Shown here piece after piece: positions 1-9,096 of a stretch of DNA of 23,188 bases. Within the stretch, counting starts at the first letter, position 1. The number at the start of each line of letters is the position of its first letter. The notes under the pieces were generated by a model that made no database searches, had not been told where the DNA came from, and saw only the letters and a program-made list of their open reading frames with translations. Position numbers and translations under genes: made by a program. The stretch is from Sphingobacteriaceae bacterium (lineage in GTDB: Bacteria; Bacteroidota; Bacteroidia; Sphingobacteriales; Sphingobacteriaceae). Location: the NCBI GenBank assembly GCA_947460275.1, contig CANHHZ010000006.1, positions 1-23,188 on the forward strand, read 5' to 3'.

Positions 1-22
1 ATGTGAGATGTGAGACATGAGA
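1..22. repeat. Heptamer repeat, GAGATGTGAG type
   Basis: The first 22 bases consist of two copies of ATGTGAG followed by the variant ACATGAG, a 7-base period. The same kind of sequence appears in the opposite orientation at 17436-17457, also between genes. It lies just past the stop codon of the small membrane protein on the minus strand and may continue beyond the window edge. Function unknown; I read it as one copy of a dispersed intergenic repeat family. Confidence 0.5.
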
Positions 23-35
23 ATTAGTCTTATCA

Positions 36-308
36 TTACAAAACTTTATAAAAAAAGAAAGCAAAAGCCCATAGAAAGGTAATGCTTAAAATTCCTCTTC
101 CAATATTTTCTTTGTCGATTTTAAAAAAGAAATTCATTAAAAAAGCATTTATCCCAACACAAGCAATCAATAGTAAATCAGCTTTGCGTAAAACGGATAT
201 ATTTTGCATTAAAAACCACACCAAAATTCCAGGCACTAAGGGGGCAGAAAAACCAATGGCTATTCCGCTCCAAACTGTGTTTTTAATTGCTAACAGCTTT
301 TGTTTCAT
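36..308 (-). CDS. Small three-helix membrane protein downstream of surE
   Basis: A 90-residue protein I do not recognise. It has three hydrophobic stretches, at about residues 13-34, 44-62 and 70-89, separated by short charged loops (KADLL and KIDKENIGRG), so it is probably an inner-membrane protein with little soluble mass. No signal peptidase site or catalytic motif is visible. The ATG lies one base after the surE stop (TAACATG on the minus strand), so the two genes are almost certainly cotranscribed and perhaps translationally coupled. Composition resembles the neighbours, with no sign of transfer. A role linked to SurE or to a gene beyond the window edge is possible, but nothing in the sequence shows one. 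Confidence 0.75.
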   Translation of the reverse strand: MKQKLLAIKNTVWSGIAIGFSAPLVPGILVWFLMQNISVLRKADLLLIACVGINAFLMNFFFKIDKENIGRGILSITFLWAFAFFFYKVL

Positions 309-309
309 G

Positions 310-1122
310 TTAACCTAAATTTAAACTATCGGGTGTAGACGGGGCTTTAACATCACTTTCGTTAAACTCCCAACTGTTTAGAATTGGGATGGCATGATGC
401 GCCGTTAAATCAAACTGGACAGGCACCACCGACACAAAGCCATGATCTAATGCCCAAACATCGGTGTCTTCTCCTTTATCGTAATTTTCGAAAACCCCGG
501 TTAACCAATAATAAGGGCGTTTGTAAGGATCTGTTCGCTCTTCAAAATCTTCGGCCCATTTTGCGTTAGCTTGTCGGCAAATTTTAATCCCTTTCAAATC
601 AGCTCCTTTTGGAAAATTTACATTAAGTAAAGTTGCTTCGGGCAAACCGTGGTTTAAAACCTGCAAAGCAATCGTTTTAATATATTTTTTACAATGACTA
701 AAATCGGCATCTTGCGCAAAATCATCTAAAGAAAATCCAATAGAAGGAATTTTTTCTATCGCTCCTTCAACCGCAGCCGACATCGTTCCCGAATAAATGA
801 CATTGATAGAATTATTTAAACCATGGTTAATTCCAGACACGCACAAATCCGGCTTTTTTCCTTTAAAAACCTTGTTTACAGCCAACTTAACACAATCAAC
901 AGGTGTTCCAGAGCATTTATACATTTCTACACCAGGGTATAAATCTACTTTATCAAAACGCAAAGGCTTACCAATGGTAATGGCGTGCCCCATACCCGAT
1001 TGTGGTCCATCGGGTGCCACCACAGTAACATGGCCAATTTCTTGCATTACTTCAATTAAACTTTTTATGCCTGGCGCTGTTATCCCATCATCGTTAACAA
1101 CTAAAATAGTAGGTTTTTTCAT
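310..1122 (-). CDS. surE: 5'/3'-nucleotidase SurE
   Basis: A metal-dependent phosphatase of the SurE family, which releases phosphate from nucleoside 5'- and 3'-monophosphates in the cytoplasm and is linked to stationary-phase survival. The 270 residues match the usual 250-270. Visible signatures are NDDG at residues 10-13 with the acidic metal ligands, APDGPQSG at 37-44, SGTPVDC at 71-77, SGINHGLN at 96-103 and the YSGTMSAAVEG segment at 110-120. The ATG at 1122 puts the NDDG motif at its normal distance from the start. A TATAATTG box (minus strand, 1128-1135) resembles the Bacteroidota -7 element, but it is so close that the leader would be nearly absent. The gene heads a two-gene unit with the small membrane protein. 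Confidence 0.96.
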   Translation of the reverse strand: MKKPTILVVNDDGITAPGIKSLIEVMQEIGHVTVVAPDGPQSGMGHAITIGKPLRFDKVDLYPGVEMYKCSGTPVDCVKLAVNKVFKGKKPDLCVSGINHGLNNSINVIYSGTMSAAVEGAIEKIPSIGFSLDDFAQDADFSHCKKYIKTIALQVLNHGLPEATLLNVNFPKGADLKGIKICRQANAKWAEDFEERTDPYKRPYYWLTGVFENYDKGEDTDVWALDHGFVSVVPVQFDLTAHHAIPILNSWEFNESDVKAPSTPDSLNLG

Positions 1123-1221
1123 GTCTGCAATTATATGGGTAAAAATACAAGAAATATTTAATCGCTTACTGCATCCTTAGTAATAATTTGTGTGCTAACC
1201 CTAAATTGATAAAAGATATTT

Positions 1222-1229
1222 TATATTTG
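1222..1229 (+). promoter_or_regulatory. Putative -7 element for the M16 protease gene
   Basis: TATATTTG matches the Bacteroidota -7 consensus TAnnTTTG exactly and lies 34 bases before the protease start codon. The best upstream TTG (1206-1208) is only 13 bases away, shorter than expected, so the -33 part is weak. Confidence 0.45.
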
Positions 1230-1263
1230 AATACAAAATAACCATTCTTTAATCCTGAAAATT

Positions 1264-4197
1264 ATGAAAACAAAATTGCTATTATTTATCTGTTTATGGC
1301 TAACAGGCACCAGCTTAATGGCTCAATCCATTTACCAATGGAAAACAGCCAATGCGAACGGCTACAATTACAAATATGTAACCAACGACCCCTCTAAAAC
1401 CCGTTTTTACACCTTAAAAAATGGATTAACGGTTATTTTATCACCAAACAACAAAGAGCCAAATATTGAGTTTAGAATGAGTGTTAGAGCCGGCAGCAAT
1501 ACCGACCCTAAAAACGCAACAGGTTTGGCACATTATTTAGAACATCTTTTATTTAAAGGAACTGATAAATTTGGAACCGCCAATTGGAAAAAAGAACAAC
1601 CACTTTTGACTAAAATTGATGCGCTTTACGAAAAATATAACAAAACAACAGACGCTAACAAGCGTAAAGAAATTTATAAAGAAATAGACCAAACATCGAA
1701 CGAAGCTTCTAATTATTCTATCGCCAATGAGTACGATAAAATGATTGCTGCTATTGGTGGAAATTCGTCAAATGCACATACTTGGTACGAGGAAACGGTT
1801 TATAATGAAGATTTTCCTTCAAACTCAATTGATAAATTTTTAGCCATCCAAGGCGAACGTTTTCGCAAACCAATATTCAGGATTTTTCATACCGAGCTAG
1901 AAGCTGTTTATGAAGAAAAAAACCGCGGTTTGGATAGCGACCCCAATAAACTTGATGAAGCAATGATGGCTATGGTTTTTCCAACCCATAATTACGGGCA
2001 ACAAACTACCATTGGCACCATTGCGCATTTAAAAAATCCATCGCTCATAGAGATTAGAAATTATTACAACAAATATTACGTACCCAACAACATGGCCATC
2101 ATTTTTACGGGAGATCTTAATCCTGACGAAATGATTAAAAAAATAGACAAAACCTTTGGGTATATGGCAGCTAAACCTATCGCCTTATATAATCCAATGC
2201 CCGAAAAACCATTAACTAAAATACAACAAGTTGATGTATATGGTCCAAGTGCCGAAATGGTAGAAATTTATTACCGTGGCTATGCCGAAGGCACCAAGGA
2301 AAGTTTACTTTTAGACTTGATTAAAAGCATTTTAAGCAACGGAAAAGCAGGTTTAATAGACATCAACCTCAATAAACAACAAAAAACTTTAAAAGCAAGC
2401 GCAAGTTATCAGCAAATGAAAGATTATGGCGTATTTAACCTTTCTGTGCAACCTCGCCAAGGGCAAACAATGGAAGAAGCAGCGAATTTGGTGCTTGAAC
2501 AAGTTGGGCTACTGAAACAGGGTGCATTTGAGGACGAATTATTAAAGGCCATTGTAGCCAATCAAAAATTAAGTTTCTTGCAAGCTTTTGATAGCAACAG
2601 CAACAGAGCTGAATTTTTATCTACAGCGTTTGTTTTAAACAGAGGAGCTAAGTGGGCGCAAAGCTTAGGCGAAATTGATGCAACCGCAAAAATTAGCAAA
2701 GCAGAAGTGGTAGCTTTCGCCAACAATTTTTTCAAAAAAAATTATGTAATTGGATATAAACATAAAGGTGAAGACAAAAACGTGGTTAAGGTAGAAAAAC
2801 CTACAATTACGCCTATCAATGCCAATGCAGGATTAACCTCACCCTTTGTTAAATCAATACTTGATGCGCCAGTAAAACCTATACAACCTAAATTTTTAGA
2901 CTATAAAAAAGATATCGTTTTCAGCAAAGCCGGTTTAGCCGAAGTATTGACCAACAAAAACACCGACAATTCTATTTTTAGGCTCAGTTACCGCTTTAAT
3001 TTAGGTAGCAACAACTACAAATTGTTGTCTTACGCAGCAGCTTATCTTCCATTTTTAAGCACCGATAAATACACTGCAGAAGAAATTAGTAAAGCTTTTT
3101 ACAATATCGCATGCACCTACAATTTAAATGTTGGCACCGAAACCACCACCATCAACATTAGCGGTTTGCAAGAAAATTTTGATAAAGCGGTAAGCTTAGT
3201 AGAACATATTTTTACCAATGTAAAACCTAACGAAAAAGCTTTAAAAGACCTGAAAGGAAGCTTCTTAAAAAGTCGTGAAAACAATAAGTTAAATAAAAAT
3301 CAAATCATGAATGCTTTAACCTCCTATGCACAGTATGGCAGTTTAAATCCATTCAACAATGTTTTTTCAAACGATGAGTTAGAAAACATTAAAGCAGATG
3401 ATTTGATTTATCTTTTGCACAATCTTAACAATTACGAGCATTTAATTACTTATTATGGTCCAAAAGATGTAACCAATTTTACTGCCGAAATCAAGAAACT
3501 ACATTTATTACCAAAAGAGTTTACAGTTGCAGCTCCTGCAAAAGTTTACACTTACAGCCAACAAGACAGCAATAGAGTGTATTTTGCCAACTACGATATG
3601 GTTCAATCTGAAATTAGATGGCTTAGAAACACAGGTGTTTACAACAAAAAAGATGCTGCAAACATAGAAATTTTTAACAGCTATTTTGGAGGTGGCATGG
3701 GTTCTATCGTATTTCAAACAATTAGAGAATCGAAGGCCTTGGCCTATTCAACTTTTGCGACTTATGTATCGCCAGATAAAACCGACAAACAATACAGCAT
3801 GATTGCCTACGTTGGTAGTCAGGCAGATAAAATGACCGATGCCGTAAACGGAATGAATGAATTGCTGAACGACTTACCGCAAAGCGATAAATCCTTCGAA
3901 GGCGCTAAAGCTAACATTATCAATAATATAGAAACCACAAGAATTACTAAAGATGGTATTTTCAGCAATTACTTTGCGGATAAAAAATTGGGGTTCGAAA
4001 ATGATGCGAGAATTGAGCTATACAATCAATTAAAACCTGTAGATTTTAACAGTATCAAAAATTTTCATCAAAAAAATATTGCACATAAACCCTACACTTA
4101 TTTAATTGTTGCTGCTGACAAAAGAGTTAAACTTGAAGACTTACAAAAATTTGGCAAAGTAACTACATTGACTTTAGCGCAGCTGTTTGGATATTAG
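1264..4197 (+). CDS. Secreted M16 family zinc metallopeptidase (insulinase/pitrilysin-like)
   Basis: A zinc protease of family M16, expected to cleave peptides in the periplasm or at the cell surface. Residues 1-20 form a Sec signal peptide ending SLMA, with predicted cleavage before QS. The inverted zinc motif HYLEH is at 90-94, and a further glutamate in the AVYEEKNRG segment (217 or 218) is the likely third ligand. The spacing is about 45 residues longer than in pitrilysin because of a charged helical insertion (about 105-150). The 977 residues fit the long form with two catalytic-like and two inactive-like domains; the ESKALAY segment near residue 825 is the C-terminal R/Y-type region. 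It is flanked by its own -7 box and a terminator, so is probably monocistronic. Substrate unknown. Confidence 0.93.
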   Translation: MKTKLLLFICLWLTGTSLMAQSIYQWKTANANGYNYKYVTNDPSKTRFYTLKNGLTVILSPNNKEPNIEFRMSVRAGSNTDPKNATGLAHYLEHLLFKGTDKFGTANWKKEQPLLTKIDALYEKYNKTTDANKRKEIYKEIDQTSNEASNYSIANEYDKMIAAIGGNSSNAHTWYEETVYNEDFPSNSIDKFLAIQGERFRKPIFRIFHTELEAVYEEKNRGLDSDPNKLDEAMMAMVFPTHNYGQQTTIGTIAHLKNPSLIEIRNYYNKYYVPNNMAIIFTGDLNPDEMIKKIDKTFGYMAAKPIALYNPMPEKPLTKIQQVDVYGPSAEMVEIYYRGYAEGTKESLLLDLIKSILSNGKAGLIDINLNKQQKTLKASASYQQMKDYGVFNLSVQPRQGQTMEEAANLVLEQVGLLKQGAFEDELLKAIVANQKLSFLQAFDSNSNRAEFLSTAFVLNRGAKWAQSLGEIDATAKISKAEVVAFANNFFKKNYVIGYKHKGEDKNVVKVEKPTITPINANAGLTSPFVKSILDAPVKPIQPKFLDYKKDIVFSKAGLAEVLTNKNTDNSIFRLSYRFNLGSNNYKLLSYAAAYLPFLSTDKYTAEEISKAFYNIACTYNLNVGTETTTINISGLQENFDKAVSLVEHIFTNVKPNEKALKDLKGSFLKSRENNKLNKNQIMNALTSYAQYGSLNPFNNVFSNDELENIKADDLIYLLHNLNNYEHLITYYGPKDVTNFTAEIKKLHLLPKEFTVAAPAKVYTYSQQDSNRVYFANYDMVQSEIRWLRNTGVYNKKDAANIEIFNSYFGGGMGSIVFQTIRESKALAYSTFATYVSPDKTDKQYSMIAYVGSQADKMTDAVNGMNELLNDLPQSDKSFEGAKANIINNIETTRITKDGIFSNYFADKKLGFENDARIELYNQLKPVDFNSIKNFHQKNIAHKPYTYLIVAADKRVKLEDLQKFGKVTTLTLAQLFGY

Positions 4198-4244
4198 TAA
4201 ATGCTCCATAACAAGAAAATTTATTTGAAAAAAGTTTTCAATAA

Positions 4245-4281
4245 TTTCAAAGTGACTTTCAAGATGAAAGCCACTTTGAAA
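4245..4281 (+). terminator. Hairpin terminator after the M16 protease
   Basis: Arms 4245-4260 and 4266-4281 pair over 16 positions with one A-C mismatch and a 5-base loop (AAGAT); two further A-T pairs extend the stem. It is followed by a short T run (ATTTTAG). It lies 48 bases after the protease stop. The T run is modest, so efficiency may be partial. Confidence 0.7.
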
Positions 4282-4397
4282 TTTTAGTTGATAGCTAGGC
4301 GCAAAATTAGGTCTAGCTTCTTTTGAAGTTTCATCCACGTTATTTTTGGGAAACAAACTATGCAAGTCAATAAAATATTGACGATTAAAATCTGTAT

Positions 4398-4426
4398 TTT
4401 GCATTTTAGTTTAAATCGTATATTTT
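4398..4426 (+). promoter_or_regulatory. Possible promoter for the MG2-like protein gene
   Basis: TTTG at 4398-4401 and TATATTTT at 4419-4426, a near match to TAnnTTTG, are separated by 17 bases. The start codon at 4433 is only six bases past the -7 box, so if used, the transcript would be leaderless or nearly so. Confidence 0.3.
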
Positions 4427-4432
4427 TACAAA

Positions 4433-6832
4433 ATGCGTTTAATCTTGTCCTGGCTATTTTTGTTTTTTACTGTTGAACAAGCAATAGCCCAAGATAGTAT
4501 TGAATTAAAAATGAATTGGCTTGCTAGCGCAAAACCAAATACTAATCTCTTTGTACACTTCGACAAAAATGTTTACACCAATAATGAAATTGTCTACTTT
4601 TCGGCTTACTTACTAAATGAGGTAACTATTAGGGAAAACCAGCATAAAATTATCTCTGTTTGCCTTATAAGAGATTTAGATAGCACCATTATTGTTCAAG
4701 ATAAATTTTTAATGACTGATGGTTTAGCTTCTGGTAGCATCAATTTACCAGATTCTATTCTAACCGGTGATTACCATTTTTTAGCTTACACCGATTTATT
4801 GGTTAACAACCTACCGAGCGCAATTTATAAGCAGTCTATTACCATTAAAACCAACATTGACCCCGCATTTAAGGCTTCCTTGAAAATTTTAGAAAATGCA
4901 TCAGCCAGCAAAAAAAACCATCAGGTATTGTTGGCTGCAACCACTAAAGAAAATCGTTTTTTACCAAAACCCCTTCAAATAAGTTACAAATACGGCAACC
5001 AGTCTAAAAAAACAAAAACAGATGCTTCAGGTCAGCTACTTATTAGTTTACCTGCGCAAAGCGATTTGACGGATCAGAATTTATACATCAAATTAAATAA
5101 TGATAAAGATACCAGCTTTTTAACTTTGCCTTTGCCAGCAGTAAAGAACAAAGCAAGTGTGAAATTTTATCCTGAGGGAGGTAACTTAGTCTTGGGATTA
5201 TCATCTGTGATTGGTTGGGAGGTGAAAGACCAATACAAACAACCCGTTGCTGTGGCTGCTTTTTTGTATGAAAACAACACGCCTATTGACACTATCGAGA
5301 CCACTAGTTACGGTATAGGTAAATTTAAACTTACACCCAAAAGTTCGGCAACATACAGCCTTAAGTTAATTCATACTGGTTTGGCCGACAGTACATATCA
5401 ATTGCCAAGTGCAATAAACAAAGGTATTGTTGTTTATGTGCAAAATGCTGTTGCCCAAGATACTTTGTCGGTAATTATTAAAAATAATGCTTCAAAAAAG
5501 TTGTCTTTGTTAATTCACAATTTTCAAGAAGTCTATTTGAATCTTCCACTTGAGATAGATTTCAACAGAAGTATTTTAAAAATACCACTCATAAACATTC
5601 CTAAAGGGCTAATGTCCTTAACAATTTTAGACAGTTTAAAAAGACCATTGGCCGAAAGAATGTTTTTTGCGCATCACAGCACGGTTGAAAACATAAGGGT
5701 AGAAACAGATAAAAAAAGCTATAATCAAAGAGAAAAAATAACACTAAATCTTAAATTAAATTTAGACACTATAGGCTTAGTATCAATAGCTTGTGTTCAA
5801 GATAATAGGTTACAAACTAAAAACAACAACGATATAGAAAGTTATACTTACTTAACTAGTCAATTGAACCCTCTCCCCATTATCATAAAAGATACACCTT
5901 ATAAAAATGTAAATTATTTAGAACAAATTTTATTGATAAAGGGCTGGAGAAAATATACTTGGCAAGATTTACAAAAGGCAACTTCCTTGGATACCATTGT
6001 AAAAAAAGATAGCCTACAAATATTGGGCTGGATCACAAAATCTAAAAAAACACTTTCCAAACCTATTACACTCGCAGCATTAAGTCGTAATAATTTGGGA
6101 TTAATTGAAACTTCGGCAACTGGCCATTTTAACTTTAACACAGCGCAACTCATTTTAGAACAAGGAAGTAAGGGATATCTTTTTATAAGTGATAAAAATA
6201 AGTTCGATTATACTATTCATTTAGAAGATCAGTTTTTGAAAATGAACGAAAAATTTGCAAAAACTACCCTTTTTGAAAATCCAATTCTTCCATCAACTAT
6301 AGTAAATAATGCAGATTTGGTCTTAAAAAATACTGAAAAAGCTATCCGTTTAAAAGAGGTGATTATAAAAGGTAAGAATGACAATTCCATAGGTTATTTA
6401 GGGGCACCTGGAAGCAATGCATGTGGCGATTATGTTTGCCTCTACAACATTTTAAATTGTCCAAATCACCGTTCAGACATCAACAACACAAAACCTATTG
6501 CTGGAAAAAGTTACCTAACAAACGGAAACCAGAAGATTTATCAAGAATGCAGAATAGGATTAGGATTAGATGAAAATTACCTACAATTTAACGGCATACA
6601 TTTTCAAAAAGAATTCTACATCAACGATTACAAAGACCCACAAGAACCTGCTTTTTTCTCCACAATTTATTGGAATTACAACACCATTCTTAGCGACAAA
6701 AAAGAGACTAAAATTCAATTTTACAGTAGTGACATCATTGGAAAATTTAGAATTATTGTACAAGGCATTACAGAAAAAGATGTAGTTTATGGAGAAGATT
6801 TTTTTGAAGTAAAACCAAGACAAAACCCATAA
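4433..6832 (+). CDS. Secreted MG2-like domain protein with degenerate TonB-plug-like end
   Basis: A 799-residue exported protein. Residues 1-20 are a signal peptide ending AIAQ. The region around 38-140 (FVHFDKNVYTNNE, then YFSAYLL, then TGDYHFLAYTD) resembles the MG2-type beta-sandwich found in alpha-2-macroglobulin-like proteins and many Bacteroidota outer-envelope proteins. Further beta-rich repeats follow, including FYPEGGNLV near residue 247. At about 640-650 the segment LKEVIIKGK resembles the entry to a TonB-receptor plug, but only about 150 residues follow and there is no beta barrel. A cysteine cluster lies at 664, 669 and 676. I recognise the general family, not a function; envelope or periplasmic location is the safe inference. 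It follows the M16 gene but is separated from it by a terminator. Confidence 0.8.
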   Translation: MRLILSWLFLFFTVEQAIAQDSIELKMNWLASAKPNTNLFVHFDKNVYTNNEIVYFSAYLLNEVTIRENQHKIISVCLIRDLDSTIIVQDKFLMTDGLASGSINLPDSILTGDYHFLAYTDLLVNNLPSAIYKQSITIKTNIDPAFKASLKILENASASKKNHQVLLAATTKENRFLPKPLQISYKYGNQSKKTKTDASGQLLISLPAQSDLTDQNLYIKLNNDKDTSFLTLPLPAVKNKASVKFYPEGGNLVLGLSSVIGWEVKDQYKQPVAVAAFLYENNTPIDTIETTSYGIGKFKLTPKSSATYSLKLIHTGLADSTYQLPSAINKGIVVYVQNAVAQDTLSVIIKNNASKKLSLLIHNFQEVYLNLPLEIDFNRSILKIPLINIPKGLMSLTILDSLKRPLAERMFFAHHSTVENIRVETDKKSYNQREKITLNLKLNLDTIGLVSIACVQDNRLQTKNNNDIESYTYLTSQLNPLPIIIKDTPYKNVNYLEQILLIKGWRKYTWQDLQKATSLDTIVKKDSLQILGWITKSKKTLSKPITLAALSRNNLGLIETSATGHFNFNTAQLILEQGSKGYLFISDKNKFDYTIHLEDQFLKMNEKFAKTTLFENPILPSTIVNNADLVLKNTEKAIRLKEVIIKGKNDNSIGYLGAPGSNACGDYVCLYNILNCPNHRSDINNTKPIAGKSYLTNGNQKIYQECRIGLGLDENYLQFNGIHFQKEFYINDYKDPQEPAFFSTIYWNYNTILSDKKETKIQFYSSDIIGKFRIIVQGITEKDVVYGEDFFEVKPRQNP

Positions 6833-6833
6833 A

Positions 6834-6863
6834 AAAGCGATTAGCTAATAAACTAATCGCTTT
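6834..6863. terminator. Bidirectional terminator between convergent genes
   Basis: A perfect 11-base-pair stem (arms 6834-6844 and 6853-6863, loop of 8) starts two bases after the MG2-like gene stop. On the minus strand the stem is followed by six T residues, making a strong terminator for the csbD transcript. On the plus strand it is followed by three T residues. Confidence 0.85.
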
Positions 6864-6883
6864 AATGCGAAGATACTGCTGGT

Positions 6884-7069
6884 TTACAAAGACTTGATCC
6901 AATCTACCAATTCATCTTTAGTCTTGCCAGTTTTTTGTTGCAATTTACCCAAAAGCTCATCGTCTTTACCATTCTCGTAGGCTAAATCATCATCAGTTAA
7001 ATCGCCGTAAGCTTGTTTAACTTTACCTTTAATTTCGTTCCATCGGCCTTGCCATTCTAAGTTGTTCAT
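6884..7069 (-). CDS. CsbD family stress-response protein
   Basis: A 61-residue acidic, soluble protein matching the CsbD family: the N-terminal segment WQGRWNEIKGKVKQAYGDLT carries the typical W-x-E-x-K-G-K-x-K-x-x-x-G-x-L-T pattern, and the C-terminus holds the usual basic and acidic helices (GKLQQKTGKTKDEL). CsbD is a general-stress protein in Bacillus under the alternative sigma factor; its biochemical role is unknown. The gene is the last of a minus-strand run and lies 55 bases after acs. A hairpin fills that gap and ends two bases before the ATG. A strong terminator follows. Confidence 0.9.
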   Translation of the reverse strand: MNNLEWQGRWNEIKGKVKQAYGDLTDDDLAYENGKDDELLGKLQQKTGKTKDELVDWIKSL

Positions 7070-7071
7070 AA

Positions 7072-7119
7072 TTTAAGTGCTAGTTCAACCATTAATTGAT
7101 TATTAAACTAACACTTAAA
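7072..7119 (-). terminator. Hairpin between acs and csbD (attenuator or terminator)
   Basis: Arms 7072-7085 and 7106-7119 pair over 14 positions on the minus-strand RNA with one G-U pair and a 20-base loop. The stem begins 5 bases after the acs stop and ends 2 bases before the csbD ATG. There is no proper T run after it, so it may be an mRNA 3'-end stabiliser, a partial terminator, or a translation-control structure for csbD. Confidence 0.5.
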
Positions 7120-7124
7120 GTAGA

Positions 7125-9020
7125 TTAAAGTTTTTTTGCTCCTTCGATAATTTCTTGTACTACGTTTGGATCTAACAGCGTACTTATATCGCCCAAATTG
7201 GTGGTATCGCCTTCGGCAACTTTACGCAAAATACGACGCATAATTTTACCCGATCTTGTTTTTGGCAAACCCGAAACAAATAAAATTTTATCGGGTTTTG
7301 CAATGGCGCCAATAACCCTTGTTACGGTTTGCAAAATATCTTTTTTGGTCAAATCTACATCCCCATGTGTATTCGGATAAATAATAAAAGCATAAATACC
7401 TTGTCCTTTAATGTCGTGCGGATAGCCTACAACTGCGCTTTCTATTACGCCTGCGTGCATGTTGATCGCATTTTCTACTTCGGCGGTGCCTATTCTATGT
7501 CCAGATACGTTGATTACGTCATCAACCCTACCCGTAATTCTATAATAACCATCTTCATCACGTAAACAGCCGTCGCCAGTGAAGTATAAATTTGGATAGG
7601 TAGAAAAGTAAGTTAATTTGCAACGCTCGTGGTCTCCATAGGTAGTGCGCAACATTCCTGGCCAAGGAAACTTGATACACAAATTTCCGTTTACGCCGTT
7701 TCCTTCAATTTCCTTCCCATATTCATCAACCAGTATTGGCTGTATGCCTGGAAGCGGTAATGTAGCATAAGCGGGCTTTGTTGGGGTAACAAATGCAATT
7801 GGCGAAATCATTATTCCTCCCGTTTCGGTTTGCCACCAGGTATCAACAATTGGGGCTTTTTTATGCCCAATTTCTTCGTTGTACCAATGCCAAGCCTCTT
7901 CGTTAATAGGCTCGCCCACAGAACCCAACACACGCAAACTACTTAAATCAATTCCTTTTAAGGGTTCGGTACCAAAGCCCATCAGTGATCTTATAGCCGT
8001 TGGTGCGGTATATAAAATGTTGACCTTGTGTTTTTGTACAACTTCCCAAAATCTGGCTGGGGTTGGATAAGTTGGTATTCCTTCAAACATTAATGTAGTT
8101 GCGCCTTGCGATAAAGGTCCGTAAACAATATAAGAGTGACCAGTAATCCAACCTATATCAGCCGTACAAAAGAAAACTTCATTTGGCTGATAATTGAAAA
8201 CATTAGTAAAAGTATAACCCGCATAAACCATGTAGCCGCCGCAAGTATGAACTACGCCTTTTGGCTTACCTGTAGAGCCCGAAGTGTATAAAATAAACAA
8301 CAAATCCTCTGCGTCCATTTGTTCGGCAGGGCAGTTAGAATCAACTAATTTTACTTCATCTTCCCACCAAAGATCTCTTCCCTTTAGCATAGAGACAGGG
8401 ATGCGTGTATGGGTTAAAACAATTACCTTCTCTATGGTAGGACAACCAATTAAAGCATCATCAATTACTTCTTTAAGCTGAATTTGTTTGTTGCCACGAA
8501 AAGCACCATCGGCAGTAATTACCAATTTACAAGCGGCATCATTAATTCTATCGGCAATAGATTTGGCCGAAAAACCACCAAATACGACAGAATGAACTGC
8601 ACCAATTCGGGCACATGCCAACACGGCAATGGCCAGTTCGGGTACCATAGGCATATAGATACAAACCCTGTCGCCTTTTTTTACACCATTTCTTTTTAAA
8701 ACATTGGCAAAGCTGCAAACCCGGTCATGCAAAACTTTATAAGTAAGCGTGATGCTATCTTTCTCAGGGTCGTTTGGCTCCCAAATCATGGCTGGCTTAT
8801 CGCCATTTGTGGCCAAATGTCTGTCCAAGCAATTTTCGGTTATATTTAATTTAGCGCCTTCAAACCATTTGATCTTAGGTTCGCTAAAGTTCCAAGACAA
8901 GACATTATCCCATTTTTTTTGCCAAAGAAAGGTATCTGCTATTTCTGCCCAAAATTTTTCAGGTTCGCTTACACTTTTTTGATAAGCTTCTTCATACTGT
9001 TCAAACGAAGTTATTTGCAT
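7125..9020 (-). CDS. acs: Acetyl-CoA synthetase (AMP-forming)
   Basis: Activates acetate with ATP and CoA to acetyl-CoA, via acetyl-AMP. The 631 residues are close to the usual 630-655. Motifs in order: the ACAS N-terminal segment (FEQYEEAYQKS), the P-loop-like YTSGSTGKPKG, ADIGWITGHSY, GSVGEP and DTWWQTETGG, which hold residues lining the acetate and adenylate pockets in characterised Acs, and near the C-terminus SGKIMRR with the lysine that is the known acetylation-controlled catalytic residue. The start at 9020 (MQITSFEQ) is preferred. The frame stays open upstream to 9158, but the extra 46 residues do not resemble the family and would overlap the preceding gene. It is downstream of an MHS carrier and a small membrane protein, suggesting uptake and activation of acetate together. 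Confidence 0.97.
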   Translation of the reverse strand: MQITSFEQYEEAYQKSVSEPEKFWAEIADTFLWQKKWDNVLSWNFSEPKIKWFEGAKLNITENCLDRHLATNGDKPAMIWEPNDPEKDSITLTYKVLHDRVCSFANVLKRNGVKKGDRVCIYMPMVPELAIAVLACARIGAVHSVVFGGFSAKSIADRINDAACKLVITADGAFRGNKQIQLKEVIDDALIGCPTIEKVIVLTHTRIPVSMLKGRDLWWEDEVKLVDSNCPAEQMDAEDLLFILYTSGSTGKPKGVVHTCGGYMVYAGYTFTNVFNYQPNEVFFCTADIGWITGHSYIVYGPLSQGATTLMFEGIPTYPTPARFWEVVQKHKVNILYTAPTAIRSLMGFGTEPLKGIDLSSLRVLGSVGEPINEEAWHWYNEEIGHKKAPIVDTWWQTETGGIMISPIAFVTPTKPAYATLPLPGIQPILVDEYGKEIEGNGVNGNLCIKFPWPGMLRTTYGDHERCKLTYFSTYPNLYFTGDGCLRDEDGYYRITGRVDDVINVSGHRIGTAEVENAINMHAGVIESAVVGYPHDIKGQGIYAFIIYPNTHGDVDLTKKDILQTVTRVIGAIAKPDKILFVSGLPKTRSGKIMRRILRKVAEGDTTNLGDISTLLDPNVVQEIIEGAKKL

Positions 9021-9096
9021 TGATTTGTTTTTTATTTTTATACTGCCCATGCCAATATACTGCGATACACAAAGCCTGAGCAGGAGGTTTAATCTT

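Noticed and set aside
797..1180. 127-codon plus-strand frame opposite surE
   Set aside because: Antisense shadow of a well-conserved gene; no family resemblance.
4174..4404. 76-codon minus-strand frame in the gap between the M16 protease and MG2-like genes
   Set aside because: It runs through the terminator hairpin (4245-4281) and into the 3' end of the protease gene, and I recognise no family in it.
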